This document shows positions 1 to 9,293 of a stretch of 64,000 nt of DNA, piece by piece. This DNA is from Novosphingobium capsulatum. Its GTDB lineage: Bacteria; Pseudomonadota; Alphaproteobacteria; Sphingomonadales; Sphingomonadaceae. The notes under the pieces are model-generated. The model did not search any database. It saw only the letters and a list, made by a program, of their open reading frames with translations, and was not told the origin of the DNA. The stretch is taken from positions 1-64,000 of the forward strand of contig DQVI01000065.1 of NCBI GenBank assembly GCA_015661825.1. The letters run 5' to 3'. How positions within the stretch are numbered: the stretch's first letter is position 1; each line of letters starts with the position of its first letter. A program made the translations under genes and the position numbers.

Positions 1-83
1 AAACGCCGCCGAAACCGCGCGCCCGGATCACGCGGCCACCGACACATCAAACCCGGCACGCCCCAGTGCAGCGGGCTCATGAA

Positions 84-496
84 TAAGCCGGGCTAGTGAC
101 CTGCGCGGGGTCAAGCTGGTCATCTCCGACGCCCATGAGGGCATCAAGGCGGCGGTCTCCAAGCTGCTCTGCGCTTCCTGGCAGCGATGCCGGGTTTTAC
201 TTCATGCGCAATGCCCTGGCCCACGCCGGCAAGAGCGGGCGCCGTGTCGTCTCGGCTTTCATCGGCACTGCCTTCGCTCAAGACACGCCCGAGGCCGCCA
301 GCCTGCAATGGCGCTCCGTAGCCGATCAGATGCGCCCAAAACTCCCGAAACTGGCCACGCTGATGGACTTGGCGCCATCCTCATGGAGCAGTCCGACGAA
401 TGGGCCGTCCAGTGCGGGCGCTACATGTCCCTTGAAACCATGGCCCCGGTGAACGACAATCCCGTCGTCATGCTCTCGGCCGTGCCCGGAACATGA
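84..496 (+). pseudogene. IS256-family transposase remnant, frameshifted and internally deleted
   Basis: Fragments of a Mutator/IS256-type DDE transposase can be read in more than one frame. The stretch around 100-190 reads like the catalytic LVISDAHEGIKAA block. After a frame change near the T-run at about 193-197 it continues as FMRNALAHAGKSGRR and VVSAFIGTAFAQ. Another frame change near 365-372 jumps straight to the C-terminal part (AILMEQSDEWAVQ, then MSLETMAP). The roughly 100-plus residues normally between these blocks are missing, so the element cannot make a working transposase. No terminal inverted repeats were identified and the left part leaves the window. The family call rests on recalled IS256 sequence patterns; the frame breaks are seen directly. 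Confidence 0.8.
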
Positions 497-934
497 ACGG
501 CCCTGGCTGACGCCGGATAACGTGGGAACCGACCCCAGTTACACCACGCCGGGGGACACGATCGGGCCTTCTTTGCATGACTTGGGCGATGTCGCCGTCT
601 CGCCCGGGACAGGGAAAGCGCGATCGCATCTTCAAGTTCATCCCCGCCGGGGCCGGCCCCGCCCACCCAGGTGATCAGCGTGCCGGTGCGTGCTGCCAGC
701 GCAATGGCTGCATTCCGGGCCGTTTTTGAGGGGGGCTGGCCGGAGAGGGCGGAGCCTGATGGAGAATTCCATAAGCTGATGATTGCTCCATGATTAGAAA
801 TATTTATATTTGTTTGCCGGATTGTTTTCCTGTGTTTTTGGGGCGTGGTGCAAAATAACATGTGAAATGAATTGCATCATTCCAAGGTGAGGTTGCGGCC
901 CGCACTGGGGCGCAAAGAACATGAGGGAAAGCAA
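497..934. other. gap between transposase remnant and first TonB receptor; no gene supported
   Basis: No convincing gene is seen. The first part (to about 580) still resembles the tail of IS256-type elements. Positions 780-870 are clearly AT-richer than the surroundings and are the most likely place for the promoter of the receptor gene at 935. No defined operator or terminator was recognised. Confidence 0.4.
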
Positions 935-3328
935 ATGGTACGAAAGGTACTCGTGGGCTGGCAGGCTTCTTATGCCGTCCTGGCCGCTTTGGCGGTTGCC
1001 CCCACGGTGGCGATGGCTGCCGACAATGCTGGCGGGGCTGCGCAGTCTGAGTCTTCTCCTGCGGCGTCCGAGGTACAGGCTTCCGACGATGGCGGTGTCG
1101 TCATCTCCGTCCTCGGCCGGAAGGCGGTCCATGCCACGAAAGTTTCGATTGGCCGCGTCCTGATCGACGACCTGCCTTCGGGGGCCAACCCGATGGCGGC
1201 GATCAGTGTTTCGCCGGGCGTTTCGTTCCAGTCGGCCGACCCTCAGGGCATCAGCACCTGGGCCAGCCAGATCTTCATCCACGGCTTCGACCAGCGCGCG
1301 GTGGGTATGACGCTCGACGAAATGCCGCTGGGCGAGATGACCTATCGCAACTACAACGGGTTGAGCCCGATGCAGGCGGTGACTTCGGAAAATGTCGCGG
1401 GTGTCGACATGGTCCAGTCGGCGGGCGCGGAATCGGTGGCGGCGACCAACAACCTGGGCGGCGCGCTCACCTATACCAGCCTCGACCCCAGCCACGTGAT
1501 GGGCGCCAGCGTCACGCAAGGGTTCGGCAGCTATTCGAACTTCCACACGTTCGTGCGCCTCGACAGCGGCGATCTCAACAGCACCGGCACGCGGTTCTAT
1601 GCGTCCTACATGCGCAACACGCAGGACAAGTGGAAGAGCGGCGGTGGTTCGACCGCGCAGCAGGTCAATTTCAAGATCGTCCAGCCGCTCGGCAGCGACA
1701 GCTCGCTGACCGCCTTCTTCAACTGGAACGACCTCCACGAGCTGGTCTATCAGGACATGTCGCCTGATATTCTCAACACGCTGGGCAACAACATCGACTA
1801 TTACTACAACGGCAAGGCCAGCGGGTACATCGCGGCCTACAATGCCGCCCAGGGCATTTTCCCGGCCGGGTACGAAAAGCTCAAGGCGCCGCTCGACGCC
1901 TCCTACTATGACGGCGCGACCAACCAGAGCGACGTGATGGGCTACCTCAAGGCCGATATCGCGGTGACTGACCGCCTGCGCTGGGTGACGACGGCCTATG
2001 GCCATGGCGAGGAATCGCAGACGACCTGGACCTCGCCCTATTTCGGTTCGCCGGGCGGCTCGCTGCTGAGCGAACTGGTCAAGGAACCCTCGATCCGTCG
2101 TTTCGGCGTCGTTTCGCGCGTGTCCTATGATGTCGCCAAGCACCATCTGGGCATGGGCGTCTGGTATGAAAACAACCATTACCGCTCGCCGATGAACGCC
2201 TATGCCCTGCCGGCGGTGGTCAACGGGGTGATCCAGGGCGGGGTGCTCAACCCTCTCGACCGCTTCGTCAATCCGTTCGCCAACATCTTCGACCAGACCT
2301 ACAATACCAACACGTTCACCGCCTTTGTGCAGGATGACTATCATCCCGTGCACAACCTGACGCTGCACGCCGGTTTCAAGTCGATCCTGAGCACGACGAG
2401 CGTGGACAAGGGCTATCTGAACCAGGGCTATTATGGCGCCATCGGCAATATCGCGAGCGGGGTCAGCCTGACCACGGCCGAGGCGTTCCTGCCGCACTTC
2501 GGCGCGGACTGGACGTTCCTAGGCCATCATGAACTGTTCTTCGACATCTCGAAGAACGCGCGCACTTATGCGCAGTCGGGCTTCAAGCTGTCGTCTTCGC
2601 CGTTTGCGGTGACGCAGGCCGCGTTCGACCAGATGAGCGGTTCGATCAAGCCCGAGACCGACTGGACTTATGCGGTCGGCTATCGCTATGGCTCGAAGCT
2701 GTTCGACGTGTCGATCTATGCCTATCACACCGACTTCTCGAACCGTCTCCAGCAGATCACTTCGGGTTCGTCGATCAACCCGGTCTCGACCGTCGCGAAC
2801 GTGGGCGGCGTGACGATGAACGGCGTGGAAGGCCTGCTGTCGGTCCGTCCGCTCACCGGCCTGTCGATCACCAACAGCATCAGCTACAACCACGGCGTCT
2901 ACAACGACAACATCGTCGACCAGAACGGCGTGCACCAGATCAAGGGCAAGCAGGTCGTCAACTATCCGCGCCTGATGTACAAGGCGCGCGTGGGCTACGA
3001 CATCGGCAAGCTCAGCTTCTATGTCGACGAGAGCCGCACCGGCTGGCGCAACTACGACTATCAGGGCCAATATCGCGTCCCCGGCTACTGGATGACCAAC
3101 CTTGGCGTGCAGTGGCACATCCGCAAGCCCTCCGATGGCGAGACGTTTGCCCAGGTGTTCAAGGGCCTGACCCTGTCGTTCAACCTGAACAACGTCACCA
3201 ACAAGACCTATGTCGCCACGATGGGCGAAGTCGGCAACCCGATGAGCGGGGCCGAAGCCTATACCTATCAGTCGATGATCCTGGGGATGCCGCGTTCGGC
3301 ATTCGGAACGATCAAGGCCGATTTCTGA
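935..3328 (+). CDS. TonB-dependent outer-membrane receptor
   Basis: Predicted outer-membrane active transporter of 797 residues, energised by TonB-ExbBD. The chosen ATG has a good Shine-Dalgarno (GAGGGAAAG) and starts a signal peptide (MVRKVLVGWQ..., cleavage after AVAPTVAMA); an ATG 63 bp upstream would add a poor N-terminus. A plug region follows at roughly 50-170 (PMAAISVSPGVSF, IFIHGFDQRAVGMTLDEMP, NNLGGALTY), then a 22-strand-type barrel rich in aromatic pairs. The last residue is Phe (KADF), as usual for BAM-inserted proteins. No N-terminal signalling extension is seen. The substrate is unknown. It is monocistronic: a strong terminator lies just downstream and its promoter is probably in the AT-rich region before it. 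Confidence 0.9.
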   Translation: MVRKVLVGWQASYAVLAALAVAPTVAMAADNAGGAAQSESSPAASEVQASDDGGVVISVLGRKAVHATKVSIGRVLIDDLPSGANPMAAISVSPGVSFQSADPQGISTWASQIFIHGFDQRAVGMTLDEMPLGEMTYRNYNGLSPMQAVTSENVAGVDMVQSAGAESVAATNNLGGALTYTSLDPSHVMGASVTQGFGSYSNFHTFVRLDSGDLNSTGTRFYASYMRNTQDKWKSGGGSTAQQVNFKIVQPLGSDSSLTAFFNWNDLHELVYQDMSPDILNTLGNNIDYYYNGKASGYIAAYNAAQGIFPAGYEKLKAPLDASYYDGATNQSDVMGYLKADIAVTDRLRWVTTAYGHGEESQTTWTSPYFGSPGGSLLSELVKEPSIRRFGVVSRVSYDVAKHHLGMGVWYENNHYRSPMNAYALPAVVNGVIQGGVLNPLDRFVNPFANIFDQTYNTNTFTAFVQDDYHPVHNLTLHAGFKSILSTTSVDKGYLNQGYYGAIGNIASGVSLTTAEAFLPHFGADWTFLGHHELFFDISKNARTYAQSGFKLSSSPFAVTQAAFDQMSGSIKPETDWTYAVGYRYGSKLFDVSIYAYHTDFSNRLQQITSGSSINPVSTVANVGGVTMNGVEGLLSVRPLTGLSITNSISYNHGVYNDNIVDQNGVHQIKGKQVVNYPRLMYKARVGYDIGKLSFYVDESRTGWRNYDYQGQYRVPGYWMTNLGVQWHIRKPSDGETFAQVFKGLTLSFNLNNVTNKTYVATMGEVGNPMSGAEAYTYQSMILGMPRSAFGTIKADF

Positions 3329-3347
3329 TCTGACGGCAATCGGGATG

Positions 3348-3387
3348 GAGGCCGGGGCGACATTGCGGCGCCCCGGCCTCTTTTTTT
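3348..3387 (+). terminator. rho-independent terminator after first TonB receptor
   Basis: Perfect 12-bp inverted repeat (3348-3359 with 3369-3380, GAGGCCGGGGCG and its complement), a 9-nt loop and seven T residues (3381-3387), 20 bp after the receptor stop codon. Confidence 0.93.
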
Positions 3388-3586
3388 GTCCGGGCGACCC
3401 ACTGTTTTTATCGTGGCGATGCCTGCGATCCGGTGGTCGAGCAGGGCGATTTGTAGAAAAATATTAAAATAACGGGCTTTTCGATAATTTCACGCAAGGC
3501 TGGGCCGGAATGAAGCGATTCCTGGTGCAGGTGCGCCGGATAGCGGCTGTCCGGAAGGGTGGGGTGTGCGAATTTTTGTCGCACTC

Positions 3587-3619
3587 TGTTGTGAATCTTG
3601 TATTTGCTGCAACACAACA
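3587..3619. promoter_or_regulatory. inverted repeat upstream of second TonB receptor, possible operator
   Basis: TGTTGTG (3587-3593) and CACAACA (3613-3619) form a 7-bp inverted repeat around an AT-rich 19-bp spacer, 54 bp before the GTG start at 3674. Position and symmetry suit a regulator site overlapping the promoter, but no known binding motif was matched. Confidence 0.3.
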
Positions 3620-3673
3620 TTGTCTCTATGAGCGCCCCCTTCCAAGAAACGACAAGCACCTTCAGGGGGGTCT

Positions 3674-5914
3674 GTGAAACTTACGAATCTGCGATGGCCG
3701 ATGACCGTCTCGGCCATCGCCATCATGTCTGCCGTTTCCGTTCCGGCTTTTGCCGAAGAAGCCGCTGCCCAGGCTGATGCCCCGGCAACGGAAGCTGCGA
3801 GCGATGCCAGCACGGGCGGCGGCATCGTCGTGACCGCCACGCGCCGTTCCGAGCGCGCGATCAATGTTCCCATCGCGGTCTCGTCGCTCTCGGGCGAGAA
3901 GCTCGACGTGCTCAATTCGAGCGGTCAGGACATTCGCTTCCTCGCCTCGCGCGTGCCCAGCCTCCAGATCGAATCCTCGTTTGGCCGCACCTTCCCGCGC
4001 TTCTACATCCGTGGCCTTGGCAACACCGACTTCAGCGCCGACGCGGCCCAGCCGGTTTCGGTCGTCTACGACAACGTCGCGCTCGAAAGCCCGATGCTCA
4101 AGGCCTTCCCGGTCTTCGACCTTGAAAACGTCGAAGTGCTCAAGGGCCCGCAGGGCACGCTGTTTGGTCGCAACACGCCGGCCGGTGTGGTCAAGCTGAC
4201 CTCCAAGCGCCCGACCGAAGACCTCAACGGCCATATCAGCGCCTCGTGGGGCAGCTTCAACACCGCCAACATCGAGGCCGCCATCGGCGCGCCGATCACC
4301 GACCACTTGCGCTTCCGCGTGGCCGGCCTGCTTCAGCGTCGCGACAACTGGGTCAAGAACGACTATACGCAGACGATCAATTCGAAGAACTTCGAAGGCT
4401 ATCGCGACTTTGCCGGTCGCTTCATGCTCGAATACGAGAACGGCCCGCTCGACCTCCTGCTGAACGTCCATGGCCGTTCGCTGCGCGGCACCGCGCGCCT
4501 GTTCCGCGGCAACGCGATCCAGAAGGGCACCAACGATCTGGTTCCGGGCTACGACATCGGCCACACCGCCCAGAACGGCGACAACCCGCAGTCGCTCGAC
4601 AGCTGGGGCATCAACCTTCAGGGCAGCTATGCCTTCGGCGGCGTCGGCACCCTCTACTCGATCACGGCCTGGGAACGCGCCGACGTGTTCTCGCGTGGCG
4701 ACATCGACGGGTCCTATCCGGGCGCCGTGCCGTTCCAGGTCCAGACCGGTGGCGATACCTCGCCCAAGGAATTCTCGCAGGAAGTGCGCTTCGCCTCTGA
4801 AAAGTTCGGCGATGTCAGCTTCCAGGCCGGGGCCTACTACTTCAACCAGAACCTCGACAATGGCAGCGGCTCGTGGAACAACGCGAACGTCTATGCGCCG
4901 ACCAGCGTTATGCATCTCGACAACGAGACTTATGCGTTCTTCGGTTCGGGCGAATATACGCCGACCAGCTCGCTGATCCTGCGCGCGGGCGTGCGCTGGT
5001 CGCATGATCGCCGTCACAGCATCCTCGTCGATGGCGCAGACATCAACGCGCGCGGTCCGGGCATCGGCGTGTCGACCGGTCATGTCGCGGGTTCCAACTG
5101 GTCGTGGGATGGCAGCGCCACCTACAAGATCTCGTCGTCGAGCAGCGTCTATGGCCGCGTGGCTTCGGGCTATCTGGGGGCGGCGCTCAAGAACGATACC
5201 CAGTCGGGTGTCGCCACGGTGGCCCGTCCGCAGACGACGACTTCGTATGAAATCGGCTTCAAGAGCGAACAGCCCGGCCTGTTCAACTTCTCGATCGACG
5301 CCTATTTCTCGAACACGCACAACATCCAGCTGACCGCCGTGGGCGGGGGCTCGAACGTCACCCAGCTCATGAATGCGCGCAAGGCCATCGGCTATGGCGT
5401 GGAAACCGAACTGACGGCGACCCCGATCGAGCATCTTCAGCTCACGCTGGGCGGCAGCTACAACTTCACCCAGCTGCGCGACAAGAACCTGTTTGTCGCC
5501 CCGTGCGGCAGCAACTGCACGGTCCTCGATCCGCTGGTCTCGGTCAATGGAACGCGGCTGGCCTCGATCGACGGCAACCGTCTGCCCCAGGCGCCGCGCT
5601 GGATCGGCAATGCGACGCTCAGCTATGCCGTGCCGCTGACCGAAACCACCGAAGTCTTCGCCTATACCGACTGGGCCTATCGCTCGAAGGTGAATTTCTT
5701 CCTCTATCAGGCGGTTGAATTCACCGGGAAGGCCTCGGTCGAAGGCGGTCTGCGCGTCGGCTATCGCGACAAGGCGCGTGGCTATGAAGTGGCCGCCTTT
5801 GCCCGCAACATCACCAACCAGGTGCGGATCGTGGGCGCGATCGACTTCAACAACCTGACCGCGATGCTGAACGAACCGCGCATCTTCGGCGGCGAAATCA
5901 GCTTCCACTTCTGA
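3674..5914 (+). CDS. TonB-dependent outer-membrane receptor (sphingomonad type)
   Basis: 746-residue TonB-dependent receptor. It starts at GTG behind a G-rich ribosome site; the signal peptide ends at about residue 27 (SVPAFAEE). A TonB-box-like GIVVTATRR lies near residue 50, followed by a plug with ALESPMLKAF, VEVLKGPQGTLFGRNTPAG and VVKLTSKRP, all standard for the family, and then the barrel, ending in ...EISFHF with terminal Phe. This is the large CirA/Fiu-like class common in Sphingomonadaceae, where substrates are mostly unassigned. It precedes a secreted nucleoside-hydrolase-like gene on the same strand, but a terminator lies between the two, so a shared role is only a possibility. Confidence 0.92.
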   Translation: MKLTNLRWPMTVSAIAIMSAVSVPAFAEEAAAQADAPATEAASDASTGGGIVVTATRRSERAINVPIAVSSLSGEKLDVLNSSGQDIRFLASRVPSLQIESSFGRTFPRFYIRGLGNTDFSADAAQPVSVVYDNVALESPMLKAFPVFDLENVEVLKGPQGTLFGRNTPAGVVKLTSKRPTEDLNGHISASWGSFNTANIEAAIGAPITDHLRFRVAGLLQRRDNWVKNDYTQTINSKNFEGYRDFAGRFMLEYENGPLDLLLNVHGRSLRGTARLFRGNAIQKGTNDLVPGYDIGHTAQNGDNPQSLDSWGINLQGSYAFGGVGTLYSITAWERADVFSRGDIDGSYPGAVPFQVQTGGDTSPKEFSQEVRFASEKFGDVSFQAGAYYFNQNLDNGSGSWNNANVYAPTSVMHLDNETYAFFGSGEYTPTSSLILRAGVRWSHDRRHSILVDGADINARGPGIGVSTGHVAGSNWSWDGSATYKISSSSSVYGRVASGYLGAALKNDTQSGVATVARPQTTTSYEIGFKSEQPGLFNFSIDAYFSNTHNIQLTAVGGGSNVTQLMNARKAIGYGVETELTATPIEHLQLTLGGSYNFTQLRDKNLFVAPCGSNCTVLDPLVSVNGTRLASIDGNRLPQAPRWIGNATLSYAVPLTETTEVFAYTDWAYRSKVNFFLYQAVEFTGKASVEGGLRVGYRDKARGYEVAAFARNITNQVRIVGAIDFNNLTAMLNEPRIFGGEISFHF

Positions 5915-5921
5915 TAGTCTG

Positions 5922-5953
5922 CGGGGCGCCGGTGATCCGGTGCCCCGTTTTTT
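5922..5953 (+). terminator. rho-independent terminator after second TonB receptor
   Basis: CGGGGC-CCGG paired with CCGG-GCCCCG around a TGAT loop, with one mismatch inside the stem, followed by six T residues (5948-5953). It starts 7 bp after the stop codon. Confidence 0.85.
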
Positions 5954-6042
5954 CTTCCCCGGCCTGCCGGCATGCCCGGTTTCCCTCCGTTCGGGCATGC
6001 GCTTTTGGTGGCAGGTCTCCCGTCCAACGAGCGGAACAGCCC

Positions 6043-7242
6043 TTGACCTATTCGTCCCCCGCCTCTTCCTCCCCCACCTTTTCCCGCCGCCTTCGGGCCG
6101 GTTTCCTTGCCCTTGGCGCTCTGGCCGCGATGGGCCAGGCTCAGGCCCGGACGCCGGCTCCGGCCCAGAAAGAGACGGGCAAGACTGCTCCTGCCAAGGC
6201 GGAACAGGCGAACGCGCGCCAGATGGTCATCATCGATGACGAAGGCACCTCGCTGATGCACATCGCGCTGCTGGCCTCGCCGAAGATCGACGTGGTCGGG
6301 GTGACGAGCGTGAGCGGCAACATCTGGGCGACGCGCGGCGCGGCGATGCAGTTGCGCATGCTGGAGTTGATGGGCAAGGACAAGGTTCCCGTGGCCCAGG
6401 GCGCGCTCTATCCGCTGCTCAACACCGAGGAAAAGACCCGGCGCTGGGAAACCCTCTATGGCAAGCTGACGTGGAAGGGCGTGTGGATGAAGGAGTGGGT
6501 GGAGCCCACCCAGCAATCGACCCCGCCCTATCGCACCCCGCAGGATGTCAGCGACATTCCCGGCGGCGCGCCCAAGGGCCATGTTCTGGCCGAGGCGGCG
6601 GCCAACTTCATGATCCGTATGGTTCACAAGTATCCGGGCCAGATCACGATCGTCGAGGGCGGGCCGATGACCAACCTTGCGCTGGCCCAGCGCCTCGACC
6701 CGGAGTTCGCCAGCCTTGCCAAGGGGCTGATCTACATGGGCGGCAGCTTCAATCCCCGGCAGGTGCTCGACAACCGCTCGGCTGCCGACTTTGCGCGCGA
6801 ATTTGCCAATTCGCCCCGCCGCGAATTCAACATCCGCTTCGATCCTGAATCAGCCAGCATCACCTCGCACGCGCCGTGGAAGTCGATCACCGTGGTTCCC
6901 GTCGATCCCTCGACCGCAACCCAGTTGACCCCCGACCTGCTCGCACGCGTGGCCAAGGTGGCCCCGGCCGGGATCAGGCAGGTGGTTTCCGGGTTCGAGC
7001 CGGGTTTCCCGCTGTGGGACGAGATCGTGGCGGCGGTGCTGATCGATCCTTCGGTCGTGACCCGCTCGGAACAGCTCTATGTCGATTATGACAGCCAGTT
7101 CGGCGCGACCTATGGCGACACGCTTTCGTGGCGCGAGCATTACCAGCCGGGGCTGGGCGAGCAGAAGGCGACCGTGATCCTCTCGGTCGATCCCGGAAAG
7201 GTCGACGATACGCTCGTCGATGCGGTTTCCAGGGCCCGGTAA
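6043..7242 (+). CDS. secreted nucleoside-hydrolase-like protein with altered metal site
   Basis: Fold-level match to inosine-uridine nucleoside N-ribohydrolases: an N-terminal strand then a helix (VGVTSVSGNIWATRGAA), LRMLELMGKDKVPVAQGA, and IVEGGPMTNLALAQ followed by IYMGGSF. Family enzymes start with DTDxGxDD, whose aspartates hold the catalytic Ca2+. Here the same place reads IDDEGTSLMH, so the two C-terminal aspartates are Leu and Met; activity is uncertain. The start is unclear: the longest frame begins inside the terminator hairpin, so I prefer the TTG at 6043, which gives a signal peptide (LRAGFLALGALAAMGQAQA) and 399 residues. It is probably periplasmic. A role in scavenging nucleosides or a related glycoside is inference. 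Confidence 0.75.
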   Translation: MTYSSPASSSPTFSRRLRAGFLALGALAAMGQAQARTPAPAQKETGKTAPAKAEQANARQMVIIDDEGTSLMHIALLASPKIDVVGVTSVSGNIWATRGAAMQLRMLELMGKDKVPVAQGALYPLLNTEEKTRRWETLYGKLTWKGVWMKEWVEPTQQSTPPYRTPQDVSDIPGGAPKGHVLAEAAANFMIRMVHKYPGQITIVEGGPMTNLALAQRLDPEFASLAKGLIYMGGSFNPRQVLDNRSAADFAREFANSPRREFNIRFDPESASITSHAPWKSITVVPVDPSTATQLTPDLLARVAKVAPAGIRQVVSGFEPGFPLWDEIVAAVLIDPSVVTRSEQLYVDYDSQFGATYGDTLSWREHYQPGLGEQKATVILSVDPGKVDDTLVDAVSRAR

Positions 7243-7298
7243 GGTCCGTCCGGCCTGTGTTTTCGATCCCCAGGCCGATACCCTCGGGATGATCCTGC

Positions 7299-7329
7299 AA
7301 GGAGAGGCGCTCTGGCGGTGCCTCTCCTT
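7299..7329 (+). terminator. stem-loop after nucleoside-hydrolase-like gene
   Basis: AAGGAGAGGC (7299-7308) pairs with GCCTCTCCTT (7320-7329), a 10-bp perfect stem. No real T-run follows, so it may be a weak terminator or an mRNA 3'-end protector. Confidence 0.5.
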
Positions 7330-7442
7330 GTCTGATTCCGGGGGCATCGTCGGGCGCAAACCGCGCAGGCACAGGGGGCCGGGATAGAAATGCGGCGCGC
7401 TGCGTTGGGACAAGCAGGTGCTCCTCGTTTTTTCTGAAGGTC

Positions 7443-9293
7443 ATGCAGCAACAGGCTCTTGTTTTCGCTCTGATCGGCATTCTTGGTATCGGCGCGCAGT
7501 GGATTGCGTGGCGCACCGGATGGCCGGCTATCGCCCTCATGCTCGTGGCGGGCGTTGTCGCCGGGCCGGTCACCGGGCTGATCATTCCCGACCAGACATT
7601 TGGCGCCATGCTCAAGCCGATGATCTCCATCGCGGTGGCGCTGATCCTCTTTGAAGGGGGGCTCAGCCTCAATTTCCGCGAGTTGCGCAAGACCGAAGGC
7701 GCGGTGACGCGCCTGATGCTGATCGGCATTCCGGTCGGCTGGGGGCTGGGCACGCTGGCGTGCTATTATATCGCCGGGCTGGTCTGGCCGGTGGCCACGC
7801 TGTTTGCGGGCATTCTGGTGGTCACCGGGCCCACGGTGGTGATCCCGCTGCTGCGCCAGAGCAATGTGGCCGCGCGCCCGCGCACGATCCTCAAGTGGGA
7901 GGCCATCGTCAACGATCCCATCGGCGCGCTGTGCGCGGTGGTCACCTATGAATGTCTGCGCCGCACGGGCGAGGGGGCGACGGTGATTGCTGTCGTCGGA
8001 TCGCTGCTGGCGGCGGCGGTGGTGGCCGGGCTCATGGGCTATCTGGCGGCGCTGGCAATCGCCTGGGCTTTCCCGCGCGGCCATGTGCCCGAATATCTCA
8101 AGGCACCGGTCCTGCTGGTGGCGGTTGTGGGCACGTTTGTGCTCTCCAATCTCATCGAGCAGGAAACTGGCCTTCTGGCCGTGACGGTGATGGGCGTGGC
8201 GATTGCCAACATGCGCCTCGACAGCCTGCGCGACATTCATCCGTTCAAGGAGAACATCACGGTCCTGCTCATTTCGGGCGTGTTCGTGCTGCTTTCGGCC
8301 TCGCTCGATTTCGGGGTTCTGCGCCATTTCGAGTGGCGCTTTCTGGCCTATCTTCTGGCGGTGCTGTTCCTCGTGCGTCCGGCCACGGTGCTGGTCAGCC
8401 TGGCCTTCAGCAAGATCCCCTGGAACGAGCGCCTGCTGGTGGCGTGGATCGCGCCGCGCGGGGTCGTGGCCGTGGCGATCTCGGGGCTTTTCGCGTTGCG
8501 GCTCGACCAGCTCGGCTATGGCGACGGCAGCATTCTGGTGGCGCTTTCGTTCTCGGTGGTGGTCGCCACGATCATTGCCCATGGTTTCAGCATCCGTTTC
8601 GTTGCGCGCTGGCTGGGGGTGCAGGGCGCGCCGCGCAAGGGGTTGCTGATCGTGGGCAGCACTTCGTGGAGCCTGTCGCTGGCAGACCAGTTGCGCCAGC
8701 TCGACGTGCCGGTGATGATCGTCGACACCAGCTGGCCGCGCCTCTCGCTTGCGCGTCAGGCGGGCATTGCCACCTACCATGGCGAAATTCTGGCCGAGGC
8801 GACCGAGGAACGCCTCGAACTCGGCCAGTTTCAGGTGCTCGTCGCCACGACCGACAGCGAGGCCTACAACGCCCTCGTGTGCAGCGAGTTCGCACCCGAA
8901 TTCGGGCGCGATGCGGTCTACCAGCTGGGCGGCTCGGGCGACGACGAGGATCATCGCAGCCTGCCCGAAGCCTTGCGCGGGCGCGCGATGTTCGCCTCGG
9001 GCGCCGGAGTGGGCGAGATTCTCGAACGCGAGCGTCTGGGCTGGACCTTCCGCAAGACACGGTTGAGCGACCAGTTCGACTTTGCCGATGCGCAGGCCGC
9101 GCTGCCCGATCAGGGCGACATGCTGTTCGTGCTGCGCAAGGACGGGCGGATCGTGTTCTTCACCCATGCCTCGCGCCCCACGCCGCAGGCGGGCGACACG
9201 ATCATTTCCTATGGCCCCTCGCGCCACGAGGAACCCGAAGCCGCGCGTGGCGCTGTCAGGAACAGGAATGAGCAAAGGGAGGTGATGTCGTGA
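7443..9293 (+). CDS. CPA-type cation/proton antiporter with C-terminal nucleotide-binding domain
   Basis: 616 residues. Residues about 1-400 hold 12 or so membrane helices of the monovalent cation:proton antiporter type, with the core helix motif LFEGGLSLNFRELR near residue 60, GPTVVIPLL near 130 and WIAPRGVVAVAISGLFA near 335. Residues about 400-600 form a Rossmann-like TrkA-N/RCK region (LLIVGSTSWSLSLA... VMIVDTSW) that would sense a nucleotide. The family moves Na+ or K+ out in exchange for H+ at the inner membrane; the ion cannot be told from sequence. The start has GAAGG just upstream. Its stop overlaps the next gene's GTG start (GTGA), so the two are translationally coupled. Confidence 0.88.
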   Translation: MQQQALVFALIGILGIGAQWIAWRTGWPAIALMLVAGVVAGPVTGLIIPDQTFGAMLKPMISIAVALILFEGGLSLNFRELRKTEGAVTRLMLIGIPVGWGLGTLACYYIAGLVWPVATLFAGILVVTGPTVVIPLLRQSNVAARPRTILKWEAIVNDPIGALCAVVTYECLRRTGEGATVIAVVGSLLAAAVVAGLMGYLAALAIAWAFPRGHVPEYLKAPVLLVAVVGTFVLSNLIEQETGLLAVTVMGVAIANMRLDSLRDIHPFKENITVLLISGVFVLLSASLDFGVLRHFEWRFLAYLLAVLFLVRPATVLVSLAFSKIPWNERLLVAWIAPRGVVAVAISGLFALRLDQLGYGDGSILVALSFSVVVATIIAHGFSIRFVARWLGVQGAPRKGLLIVGSTSWSLSLADQLRQLDVPVMIVDTSWPRLSLARQAGIATYHGEILAEATEERLELGQFQVLVATTDSEAYNALVCSEFAPEFGRDAVYQLGGSGDDEDHRSLPEALRGRAMFASGAGVGEILERERLGWTFRKTRLSDQFDFADAQAALPDQGDMLFVLRKDGRIVFFTHASRPTPQAGDTIISYGPSRHEEPEAARGAVRNRNEQREVMS

